From positions 1-64,000 of the forward strand of contig DAOTTQ010000064.1 of assembly GCA_034437555.1 (NCBI GenBank): a stretch of 64,000 bases of DNA, written 5' to 3'. Position numbers and translations under genes: made by a program. The DNA comes from JANWYT01 sp034437555. Lineage in GTDB: Bacteria; Chloroflexota; Anaerolineae; Aggregatilineales; Phototrophicaceae. Below, piece by piece: positions 8,816 to 16,672 of this stretch. Each line of letters begins with the position of its first letter. The first letter of the stretch is position 1. A model generated the notes under the pieces. The model was not told the DNA's origin and did no database searches. It saw only the letters and a list, made by a program, of their open reading frames with translations.

Positions 8816-9943
8816 TTAACGAGCGTACCGCACGAGGGTTTGGTGGGTTTGTTCGGTCATGTGGTCAAACGTGAAGCGTTCCATGCCTAGCGCAGTGTTT
8901 TCGCTCAAGCGTTGGCGTGTAGCACTATCTAGGGCGCGGATGAGGGTATCACGGAGCGCGTCTACGTCCGCATGAGGCACAAGGAAGCCATTAACATCTT
9001 CACGCACCACTTCGAGGTTGCCCCCTTTTGCGCTGGCAATGAGGGGCGTTCCTACGCGCAAACTCTCTAAAAGCGTGTGTGATAAGCCTTCGTAGCCCGA
9101 ATACAACGCAAAATAATCAGCCGCCTGCATATAATGATACAACGTTTGGCGGTCGAGTTGCCCCAAAAAATGCGCCCGTTGCTGTATGGTTTTAGAGGCA
9201 ATCGTCTTTAAGCGATGCACATCGTCCCCATCACCCGCAATCATCAGTTGGACATTGGGCAAGCCCTGTAGCGCGGTCATTAAGTGGTCAACGCCCTTCC
9301 ACGCCGTTAAACGCGCTGCCGTAACAATAATAGGCGCGTTAGGGTCTAGGTTTAGGCGTTGTCGGGCTTCGGCTTGGGTTAGGCGTTCCCCTGTTATGGG
9401 GGGCAGTGCATTATAAATTACCGTAATGCGTTCTTCAGGCACGCCCCATCCCATCACCATCTGTTTGAGATAGTCACTTGGCACAATGATGCCGTCCATT
9501 TCGCCCACTTGGGCATTGCGCGAGCGTTTTTGCTGTGCCACCACGCCCTGCGATGGGCTTGCTTGAAAGCGGTCAATATCAGTGTCGGGGGCAATCCACC
9601 CTTTACGGATGCACCGTTCCCATGCGGGGTCACCCACCACTTTCATCACACGGGGGGCATTGTGGGGGATAATGGGTAAATCGGTGGTGTGAAAGTACAC
9701 AAGGTCGGCGTGGCGTGCGTTTAAGCTGTGCCACGCATACCGTGCATAGCGTGCGGGCAACGCGACACGCCCCACCCGTTGCACAGGATAAGGATAGCTT
9801 GCGGTATCGCCTTCGCCATAAGTGAGCAATTGCACATCCCACCCCTTATTTTGCAAAACGGGCAACACCTGATGAAGATAGGTCGCTGGTCCGCCACTTT
9901 CGGGGTGAAAGATGCCTGTTGCCACAAAAAGGCGTTTAGTCAT
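8816..9943 (-). CDS. Glycosyltransferase family 4
   Basis: This GT-B glycosyltransferase of 375 residues starts MTKRLFVATGIFHPESGGPA, with the GGPA loop of GT4 acceptor domains. The donor half has VTAARLTAWKGVDHL and an E-x7-E-like EGLSHTLLESLRVG motif. A longer frame begins at 10018, but the ATG at 9943 overlaps the stop of the upstream small gene by 8 bases (ATGACTAA), a typical translational-coupling arrangement, and gives the normal N-terminus. It probably modifies a surface polysaccharide or glycolipid; specificity is not readable. Confidence 0.9.
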   Translation of the reverse strand: MTKRLFVATGIFHPESGGPATYLHQVLPVLQNKGWDVQLLTYGEGDTASYPYPVQRVGRVALPARYARYAWHSLNARHADLVYFHTTDLPIIPHNAPRVMKVVGDPAWERCIRKGWIAPDTDIDRFQASPSQGVVAQQKRSRNAQVGEMDGIIVPSDYLKQMVMGWGVPEERITVIYNALPPITGERLTQAEARQRLNLDPNAPIIVTAARLTAWKGVDHLMTALQGLPNVQLMIAGDGDDVHRLKTIASKTIQQRAHFLGQLDRQTLYHYMQAADYFALYSGYEGLSHTLLESLRVGTPLIASAKGGNLEVVREDVNGFLVPHADVDALRDTLIRALDSATRQRLSENTALGMERFTFDHMTEQTHQTLVRYAR

Positions 9944-10340
9944 CCGATAGCACCCACCGAATCGCCTCTGGCAGTTGAGTATACTTAAAGAAACGGGTTT
10001 TATCACGTTGGGGGGCAAGCACGCCTAAGAACGTATTCATCAGCGTTAACATCACATCGCCCTTATGCAAAATAACGGTGCGCCCGCGTGGGCGTTGGGG
10101 AAGCGCAATTTCGAGCTTTCTAAAGCGTTTGACCAGCTCATTAACGGCGGTTTGGCTACCACTATCTGCTAAGCGCACAATATAGCGCAAAACAAGCGTA
10201 TCGGGGGGCGCGGTGGTGAGAATAGTGGTGAGGGCATCAAAAAACTCATCCATGCCCCCCTCGCTTTTGCCTGTAAACGTGAATTGATGAATGCCTTCTG
10301 GCGACAATTCGTAGACACAGCCTCTGGTTTCTTCGGTCAT
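9936..10340 (-). CDS. Small protein of unknown function, possibly STAS/SpoIIAA-like fold
   Basis: The 134-residue product has alternating predicted strands and helices: an opening VYELSPEGIHQFTFTGKSE strand pair, a DEFFDALTTIL helix, TLVLRYIVRLADSG, then a basic RPRGRTVILHKGDVM segment. The pattern resembles SpoIIAA/STAS-type small domains found in Chloroflexota, but no motif proves it. No membrane segment or signal peptide is visible. The stop overlaps the start of the following GT4 gene by 8 bases, so they are expressed together. The real function is not known to me. Confidence 0.6.
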   Translation of the reverse strand: MTEETRGCVYELSPEGIHQFTFTGKSEGGMDEFFDALTTILTTAPPDTLVLRYIVRLADSGSQTAVNELVKRFRKLEIALPQRPRGRTVILHKGDVMLTLMNTFLGVLAPQRDKTRFFKYTQLPEAIRWVLSDD

Positions 10341-10401
10341 CGCATTTTACCCACTTGCTATTAGACATCGGTTTGCATCAAGCTATTTTAGCGCATTTGC
10401 C

Positions 10402-11334
10402 CTATTTAATAGAGCGTGGGTCTAGGGCATCACGTAAACCATCGCCTACAAAGTTAATGCCCATCACAGTAATCAAAATCAGCAGGCTGGGTACTAGCCA
10501 CAGCCACGGCGCACTATCAATAAACTGCTTTGCGCCCTCTAAGATATTGCCCCATGTGGCGGTTGGGGCTTTTACGCCCACGCCCAAAAAGCTGATATAG
10601 GCTTCTTGCAAAATGGCTTGTGCTACGCCAAGTGTACCCGCTACCACAATGGGCGCAAGGGTATTTGGCAATAGGTGACGGCTGATAATGCGCCAATTGC
10701 TTGCGCCTAAAGCCTGTGCTGCCGTGACATATTCACTATTCTTTAGCGAGAGGATATTGCCCCGTATAATACGCGCCAAGTACATCCAGCTGGTGCAACC
10801 GATGATGAAAATAATCACTAGCACACTACCACTAAAAGACCGCCCAAACAAGCGCAGTTCGGGAATACGATTGCCTAGCACATTCGCCAGCAAAAGCAAC
10901 AAGAGTAACGTGGGAATACTAAGCATGGCTTCGGTAATTCGCATTAGCAAGCTGTCTACCCACCCGCCAAAGTAACCACTAAGTACGCCAACGGTTACGC
11001 CCACACTTACACTTACGGTCATGGCAAACAAGCCAATGATGAGCGAAATTTGACCGCCGTAAATGCTACGTGCCAGCAAATCGCGCCCGATGTTGTCTGT
11101 ACCGAGTGGGTGTTCTTCGCTCACGGTTAAGCGTCGGCTAGTATCGTTAAAGTTGGCATCGGTTTCTGTAAACAAAAACGCGCCCCCAAGGGTGAACACC
11201 ACCACAAAAATGAGCATGAACAAGCCCGCCACCGCCATCTTATGCTTAAAGAAACGGCGAATTGCCATTTGGGTAAGGGAGCGGGTTTGGTCTGAAGCTG
11301 GGTCATCAATACGTGCAATAGATTGGGTCGCCAT
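10402..11334 (-). CDS. Peptide/nickel-type ABC transporter permease, DppC-like
   Basis: The 310-residue integral membrane subunit has an N-terminal cytoplasmic tail, an N-terminal OppC-type helix, and the binding-protein-dependent transport domain. The coupling-helix EAA loop reads TAAQALGASNWRIISRHLLPN. SEEHPLGTDNIGRDLLARSIYGG is the conserved OppC/DppC periplasmic-edge motif, and the end LRDALDPRSIK is typical of the family. It lies 15 bases after the DppB-like gene and ends the ABC operon. No ATPase genes follow, so these must be encoded elsewhere. Confidence 0.95.
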   Translation of the reverse strand: MATQSIARIDDPASDQTRSLTQMAIRRFFKHKMAVAGLFMLIFVVVFTLGGAFLFTETDANFNDTSRRLTVSEEHPLGTDNIGRDLLARSIYGGQISLIIGLFAMTVSVSVGVTVGVLSGYFGGWVDSLLMRITEAMLSIPTLLLLLLLANVLGNRIPELRLFGRSFSGSVLVIIFIIGCTSWMYLARIIRGNILSLKNSEYVTAAQALGASNWRIISRHLLPNTLAPIVVAGTLGVAQAILQEAYISFLGVGVKAPTATWGNILEGAKQFIDSAPWLWLVPSLLILITVMGINFVGDGLRDALDPRSIK

Positions 11335-11349
11335 CAGGTTTTGCCCCCC

Positions 11350-12450
11350 TTAATCAAAGCGAATACGTGGGTCTAAGAGTGAATAGACCACATCGGTTAA
11401 AATTTGAAAAATAACCACAGCAACGGCAATCATCATCAAGATGCCCATCATCACAGGGAAATCACTGCGCTTTAGCTGTTCAATGTACAACCAGCCCATG
11501 CCGGGCCAAGCAAAGATGCTTTCTGTAACCACTGCGCCCGCCAGCAAAAATGGCAAGTCTAGCCCAATGAGCGTAACAAAAGGGAGAGACGCATTCTTAA
11601 ACGCATGAACAAACAAAATGCGCCGTTCTGCAATGCCCTTACTGCGTGCAGTGCGGATGTAATCGGCGTTAATCACTTCAAGCATTGCCGAGCGAATAAA
11701 ACGGCTATAGCCCGCAATACTAATGAGTGAAATGGTGGTGACAGGCAATATCATGTGGCGTAGCACTTCGCCAAATGTGGGACCAACGAGCGGATCATAC
11801 ATGCCATTAGTGGGCAAATAGGGCAAGCCCCACCGCCTAAACTGATAGGCAAAGATGTAACTTAGGATATACGCCATTAAAAACACGGGGACAGAGTACA
11901 TCACAAACGAGAACGTTGTGAGGGCGTTATCCCAGATAGAGTATTGTTTTAAGGCACTCATTACCCCCACAAACAGCGAAATCACCACAATGATAATTTG
12001 CGCCGTTACCATTAAAAGCAGGGTGTTGGGAAGGCGTTCTGTAATCATGTCTATGGCGGGGCGGCGCGTTGCCAGCGATGTACCAAAGTCACCGCGAATC
12101 ACGCCTCGCCGTGTGCCAACGGGGTCTATTACGCCGTCGTCGTTGCTATCCAGGGAGACACAAATAACGTTGGGCAAGGGGCAAAACGTCGCATCGGCAA
12201 CTTTATCGCCATCCGTATCGTAGCGCATCCAATCATTGCCCACCAACCACACAAAATATTGGGCAAGGGGGGGTTGGTCTAAGCCCAATGCAATCCGTAG
12301 TCGGGCGCGGTCTGCTTCGGCGGGGGGCATCCGCCCACCCATAGAAGAAACGGGGTCACCTGTGGCTTGTAGGAGCAAGAACAAAATGAAACTAATGATG
12401 AATAACAAAGGGACTGCTTGTATTAAACGACGCAAAATATATTTGAACAT
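11350..12450 (-). CDS. Peptide/nickel-type ABC transporter permease, DppB-like, with Ca-loop-like insertion
   Basis: This membrane permease subunit of 366 residues begins MFKYILRRLIQAVPLLFIIS, the usual DppB N-terminus. It has the EAA loop IRTARSKGIAERRILFVHAF and ends DVVYSLLDPRIRFD. Between the first helix region and the RGDFGTSL motif lies an extra segment of about 45 residues with two Asp-rich loops, DTDGDKVAD and DSNDDGVID, separated by a Cys pair (C and C around PLPNVI). These loops look like EF-hand/dockerin calcium sites on the outer face. The ATG at 12450 follows an AAGG site; a GTG at 12459 is the alternative. Confidence 0.94.
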   Translation of the reverse strand: MFKYILRRLIQAVPLLFIISFILFLLLQATGDPVSSMGGRMPPAEADRARLRIALGLDQPPLAQYFVWLVGNDWMRYDTDGDKVADATFCPLPNVICVSLDSNDDGVIDPVGTRRGVIRGDFGTSLATRRPAIDMITERLPNTLLLMVTAQIIIVVISLFVGVMSALKQYSIWDNALTTFSFVMYSVPVFLMAYILSYIFAYQFRRWGLPYLPTNGMYDPLVGPTFGEVLRHMILPVTTISLISIAGYSRFIRSAMLEVINADYIRTARSKGIAERRILFVHAFKNASLPFVTLIGLDLPFLLAGAVVTESIFAWPGMGWLYIEQLKRSDFPVMMGILMMIAVAVVIFQILTDVVYSLLDPRIRFD

Positions 12451-12470
12451 CACACACACCTTAACAAAAT

Positions 12471-12494
12471 GCCTGCCCTTTTGAGGGGGCAGGC
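12471..12494 (-). terminator. Stem-loop between binding-protein and permease genes
   Basis: An 8-bp GC-rich stem (GCCTGCCC / GGGCAGGC) lies 28 bases past the binding-protein stop and just before the dppB-like ribosome site. No clean U-run follows in the minus direction. It probably acts as a partial terminator or an RNA-stabilising 3' hairpin that raises binding-protein levels over the permeases. Confidence 0.6.
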
Positions 12495-12522
12495 AAAGTT
12501 TTATTCAATCTGATAACGTGCG

Positions 12523-14136
12523 TTATTGCACGTCCCAGTTCGCTACGTCAAAGAAGGGGGTGACACCGTTCAAAGGACCGGTAATCAAGCCGTTGCCAGA
12601 AATCCATACATCGGCATCGTACCACACACCGACCCAAATGCTGTCGTTGTAGATAATTTCGTCAATTTGATGCCACAAGGCAACACGAGCGGCGAAATCG
12701 GTGGTGAAGCGTTGTTGGGTTAGCAATGCGCTTAGTTCTTCGTTGCAATAGTATGTCCAGTTACCACCAGTGGGGTTTTCTGTGCTAGGAATTTGGTCGC
12801 AGTCGAAACGGGTGGTATCGGGGTCGGGGAAGGAGGCTGGTGAAGCAGACCATTGGGCAATATCATAAGCACCGATTGCAATGGGGCCCCCATCGCTAAA
12901 GCTGGCAAAGAATTGGTCGCTAGGGTAGTTTTCTAGCAACACTTCAATACCAATTTGTCCCCATTGTTGTTGGGCAAGTGCCTGAATATCAACACGGATA
13001 CCGCGCGTATTGGTCACAAAGCGCAATGTTAGGTTTTCGCCGTCTTTTTCACGAATACCATCGCCATCACCATCCACCCAGCCTGCTTCGTCCAAAAGGG
13101 CGGCTGCCGCTTCGGCATCATAAGGAACGGGGTCTAGGTTGGGGCTGGCATAGGGGGTATTTTCGTTAAAGCTGGCGGCTGCAAATGTGCCACCCAGTAA
13201 GAGGTCATTAACGACACCAAAGCGGTCAAACCCTAATGCTAATGCCTTACGCACGTTCACATCTTTCATGGCGGGGTGCGAGCCTTCGCCCACGTTAAAG
13301 TACATGCCTTCGTTGTAACCGCTGGCAATCACTTGAACATCCAAGCCCGCATCGCGCAATTCGGGTACATCGCTAAAGGGCAAGAACGTTCCCATTTGGG
13401 CATCGCCGTTCAAAAGAGCCGTCTTGTAGGTTTGTTCGTCGGGAATAAAGGTCACTACCAAGCGTTCAATAATGGGTGCGCCACTAACGAAAGCGGGGTT
13501 TGCAACAAACGACACAAAGTTACCCACGTTCCATTCTTGGAAAACATAAGCACCGCTAGACGCGCTTGGAGCGCGGTTGAAGGCAGCTTCGTTTAGCGAG
13601 CCATCGGCTTCAAACACGGGGCGCAAGACATGTTCAGGCAATACATAGCTGAACAAGCCCAACCATGGCGCATAGGGTTCATCAAAGGTCAATACCACGG
13701 TGGTGGCATCGGGGGCTTCAATACTAACTGCGGAATCATAAGGAGCGCGGGTAATCACGCTATTGGATTCTGCCAGTTTCATTTCGGCAGTAAACACAAA
13801 GTCTGCACTGTCGAGGGCATCGCCATCCGACCATGTGAGACCTTCGACCAAGCGAAGGGTCACGGTTTTACCATCTTCGCTTAAACCACCATTTTCTAGG
13901 CTTGGGATTTCACTTGCAAGTTGGGGAATAGGGGAACCTTCACCATCAAAGACCCACGCGCCCGCCAAGAACAATTGCGTGGTGTAGCCCGCAAAGGTCA
14001 TGGTGCTGTACATGGGGTTAAGGTTATCGGGTTCTTGGGGCCAGCTAACAGTAGCGGCTTTCCCTTGTGCGAAGCTTGGGGAAACTAAAACCATTAACGC
14101 AACAAACACTGTAAAAAATTTGCTTAACTTTTGCAT
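12523..14136 (-). CDS. Peptide ABC transporter substrate-binding protein (SBP family 5)
   Basis: This 537-residue exported solute receptor for the downstream permeases has a signal peptide MQKLSKFFTVFVALMVLVSP ending SFAQG. The family 5 signatures are present: WSDGDALDSADFVFTAEM near the N-lobe, MYFNVGEGSHPAMKDVNVRK with the VRKALALGFDR block, and LLDEAGWVDGDGDGIREKDG. The mature N-terminus lacks a lipobox Cys. A good promoter lies upstream (14206-14234), and a GGAAGAGG site precedes the ATG. The ligand is probably a peptide but the family also binds sugars and nickel chelates. Confidence 0.95.
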   Translation of the reverse strand: MQKLSKFFTVFVALMVLVSPSFAQGKAATVSWPQEPDNLNPMYSTMTFAGYTTQLFLAGAWVFDGEGSPIPQLASEIPSLENGGLSEDGKTVTLRLVEGLTWSDGDALDSADFVFTAEMKLAESNSVITRAPYDSAVSIEAPDATTVVLTFDEPYAPWLGLFSYVLPEHVLRPVFEADGSLNEAAFNRAPSASSGAYVFQEWNVGNFVSFVANPAFVSGAPIIERLVVTFIPDEQTYKTALLNGDAQMGTFLPFSDVPELRDAGLDVQVIASGYNEGMYFNVGEGSHPAMKDVNVRKALALGFDRFGVVNDLLLGGTFAAASFNENTPYASPNLDPVPYDAEAAAALLDEAGWVDGDGDGIREKDGENLTLRFVTNTRGIRVDIQALAQQQWGQIGIEVLLENYPSDQFFASFSDGGPIAIGAYDIAQWSASPASFPDPDTTRFDCDQIPSTENPTGGNWTYYCNEELSALLTQQRFTTDFAARVALWHQIDEIIYNDSIWVGVWYDADVWISGNGLITGPLNGVTPFFDVANWDVQ

Positions 14137-14205
14137 GTGCCTCTTCCTTCAAAAAGTCTTCATCAACAGAAGATAAACCAACGATGAGATACTTGGCTAT
14201 GGTTA

Positions 14206-14234
14206 TATATAACCCGAAACGTGGATATTGACAA
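14206..14234 (-). promoter_or_regulatory. Sigma70-type promoter for the ABC operon
   Basis: On the minus strand TTGTCA (14234-14229) and TATATA (14211-14206) are separated by exactly 17 bases. Predicted start near 14198 gives a leader of about 60 bases to the binding-protein ATG at 14136. Confidence 0.65.
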
Positions 14235-14389
14235 CATAATGATAGGCGAAAACCTTTGTGCATTCAACCGAATTTTTATTGCAACAAAATAATGCCGTTT
14301 TTTGTGCAACTTACACAAAATCCTGTTTATTATGCCCAATAAACCACACACTTCTGTATCAAAGTATACAAGCTATAATGAAAAAACGG

Positions 14390-15493
14390 CTATTTCTCAG
14401 GAAAAAGTGCGCGAATTTCGCTTTCATTTGCCCCACAAATGCCCCGTTCTGTCAAAATCCCCGTTACTAAACGGGCGGGTGTTACGTCAAACCCATAATT
14501 TGCCACACGGCTATTGGGGGGGGTAATGCGTACAGTGACAATGCTATCATCTACAATGCCTTCCATATGGGTGACTTCTTCGGGGGCGCGTTCTTCAATG
14601 GGAATTTGGCGTACGCCGTCGCGCAATGTCCAATCTATTGTAGAAGAAGGCAACGCAGCATAGAACGGCACGCCGTTGTCATGGGCTGCCAACGCTTTAA
14701 GATATGTGCCAATTTTATTTGCCACATCGCCTGTTACAGTGGTTCTGTCACTGCCCACAATAACCAAATCGACCATCCCATGTTGCATCAGATGACCGCC
14801 TACATTGTCGGCGATGATTGTATGATTTACCCCATGTTGCCCCAGTTCCCACGCGGTTAGACGTGCGCCTTGGTTGCGTGGGCGCGTTTCGTCTACCCAT
14901 ACATGCACGTTTACCCCCTCATCATGGGCGCGGTAAATAGGCGCGGTGGCACTGCCAAAGTCTACAAATGCCAGCCAGCCCGCGTTGCAGTGCGTTAGGA
15001 TATTTATAGGCTCTCCCCCCTTGCGTTTGGCAATCTCGGTAATCAGTGAAAGCCCGTGTTCCCCAATGCGTTGGCAGGCGTGCGCGTCCTCATCGGCAAT
15101 GGCTTGGGCGGTGGCTTTTGCTATTTGGATACCCTCTTGGGGGGTTTGTGCTTGTTGGATGGCGTTAAGCTGGCGATGGACTGCCCACGCTAAATTAACT
15201 GCCGTAGGGCGCGTTTTAACCAGTTTTTCGGCGGCGTGCTGCATTGCCCCCATAAACGCATCACGGTTTTCTTTGGGGGCGTATAGCGTGGCAAGATACA
15301 TGCCATAGCCCGCCGCCGCCCCGATTAGCCCTGCGCCACGCACGAGCATGGTTTTAATGGCAAGCGCAATCTCATCGGGGGTGTGCAAGTCAAGGAGGCG
15401 AAATTCAAACGGTAGGATTTTTTGGTCAATAATGCGTACCGTGACCTCATCCACCAGCCAAATTGTGCGATAGTGTTGCCCGTTGACATTCAT
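14390..15493 (-). CDS. mtnA: S-methyl-5-thioribose-1-phosphate isomerase
   Basis: MtnA converts methylthioribose-1-phosphate to methylthioribulose-1-phosphate in methionine salvage. The 367-residue protein has the family blocks: LVRGAGLIGAAAGYGMYLA, TRPTAVNLAWAVHRQL, ILTHCNAGWLAFVDFG with the catalytic Cys, DETRPRNQGARLTAWELGQ, VGSDRTTVTGDVANKIGTY with the catalytic Asp, and PFYAALPSSTIDWTL. The RGAGLIG block differs slightly from the usual RGAPAIG, so a related eIF-2B-alpha-like isomerase is possible. An AAGGAG site lies 8 bases before the ATG. It is divergent from the epimerase-like gene. Confidence 0.9.
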   Translation of the reverse strand: MNVNGQHYRTIWLVDEVTVRIIDQKILPFEFRLLDLHTPDEIALAIKTMLVRGAGLIGAAAGYGMYLATLYAPKENRDAFMGAMQHAAEKLVKTRPTAVNLAWAVHRQLNAIQQAQTPQEGIQIAKATAQAIADEDAHACQRIGEHGLSLITEIAKRKGGEPINILTHCNAGWLAFVDFGSATAPIYRAHDEGVNVHVWVDETRPRNQGARLTAWELGQHGVNHTIIADNVGGHLMQHGMVDLVIVGSDRTTVTGDVANKIGTYLKALAAHDNGVPFYAALPSSTIDWTLRDGVRQIPIEERAPEEVTHMEGIVDDSIVTVRITPPNSRVANYGFDVTPARLVTGILTERGICGANESEIRALFPEK

Positions 15494-15594
15494 CGTATGC
15501 GCTCCTTGTGGGGTATGGGTTTTTAGCCATTATTTGCAAACAAATTCATGTTAGAATTGTAGCGTACTTTAGCGCATCAAAAAGGAATGTTATT

Positions 15595-16587
15595 GTGAAA
15601 AATATCCTTGTTATTGGCGGAACACGCAACGTTGGCTACCAGTTAGTACAACGTCTTTTAGAAGATGGCTATAACGTTACGATACTAAATCGCGGCATGG
15701 GCGAAGATGATTTGCCAGAGGGTGTGCATCGCTTGCGAGCAGACCGTACCAACGCGCAACAGATGAAGCGTGCGTTACTGGCAAAATCGTTTGACGCTGT
15801 GATTGATTTTGTGTTGTTTACAGGGCGTGAAGCCGAAACGGTGGTAGAACTGCTTAAAGACCTTACCAACCACTATATCTGTGTTAGCACAGGGCAGGTG
15901 TACCTTGTTCGTGAGGACATCTCGCGCCCCTTCAAAGAAAGCGATTATCATGGGCGGTTATTGCCATCGCCAAAGGCAAACACTTATGCGTTTGAAGAAT
16001 GGAAATATGGCATGGACAAGCGCAACGCCGAAGATATATTTGCTAATGCCGAAGGCTTCCCCTATACCGTGCTACGCCTGCCTATGGTAAATAGTGAACG
16101 TGACCCCTTTAAGCGGTTATACGGCTATATTTTGCGCCTTAAAGATGGTGGTCCTTTGCTTGTGCCAGAAACCCCAAACCACCCCCTACGCCATATTTAC
16201 GGCTTAGACGTGGTGAATGCCATTATGCGACTCATTGAAACGGGCAAGGGCAAGCATACCGCCTATAACATCTCGCAAGATGAAACCGTAAGCTTAGACG
16301 ACTTTCTTGGTATTTTAGCAAGGCTAAAGGGAAAAAATCCCCCTACAATTGTGCGTAAAAAAGCCAGTGAACTAGAGGCAGCAGGCTTTTTGCCCGATTG
16401 CTCACCCTTTAGTGACCATTGGATGAGTGAGCTAGACAATACCCTTAGCAAGCAAGAACTGGGGCTAACATATACACCTCTTGCCACTTATTTAGAAAAA
16501 CTGATAGAGCATTATCGCAAGTTCCCACCCCAGCCGCCCGTTAGTTACCGCAGGCGCAACGCCGAAATTCAATTCGCGCTGGCATAA
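15595..16587 (+). CDS. NAD-dependent epimerase/dehydratase-like protein (atypical SDR)
   Basis: A 330-residue Rossmann-fold protein beginning VKNILVIGGTRNVGYQLVQR, where GGTRNVG is the nucleotide-binding glycine motif of atypical extended SDRs such as the CSP41-like group. Later segments VLRLPMVNSERDPFKRLYGY and HPLRHIYGLDVVNAIMRLIE are typical of epimerase C-terminal halves. A clear YxxxK was not found in the expected place; FEEWKYGMDKRNAE is the nearest, with YGMDK as a possible Tyr-Lys pair. The GTG start at 15595 has AAAAAGGA upstream; the longer ATG at 15508 is unlikely because it adds 29 uncharacteristic residues. Substrate unknown. Confidence 0.8.
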   Translation: MKNILVIGGTRNVGYQLVQRLLEDGYNVTILNRGMGEDDLPEGVHRLRADRTNAQQMKRALLAKSFDAVIDFVLFTGREAETVVELLKDLTNHYICVSTGQVYLVREDISRPFKESDYHGRLLPSPKANTYAFEEWKYGMDKRNAEDIFANAEGFPYTVLRLPMVNSERDPFKRLYGYILRLKDGGPLLVPETPNHPLRHIYGLDVVNAIMRLIETGKGKHTAYNISQDETVSLDDFLGILARLKGKNPPTIVRKKASELEAAGFLPDCSPFSDHWMSELDNTLSKQELGLTYTPLATYLEKLIEHYRKFPPQPPVSYRRRNAEIQFALA

Positions 16588-16611
16588 GCCCCGTGACCTT
16601 ATCCAGCAAAC

Positions 16612-16652
16612 AAAAAAAGGGGCGTACATAAATTCATGCACGCCCCTTTTTT
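16612..16652. terminator. Bidirectional intrinsic terminator
   Basis: The stem GGGGCGT/ACGCCCC is flanked by a 7-base A-run and a 6-base T-run that can extend the helix. It serves the epimerase-like gene on plus and the secreted repeat protein on minus, which converge here. Confidence 0.88.
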
Positions 16653-16672
16653 ATATGCTATTAAACAGTGGT

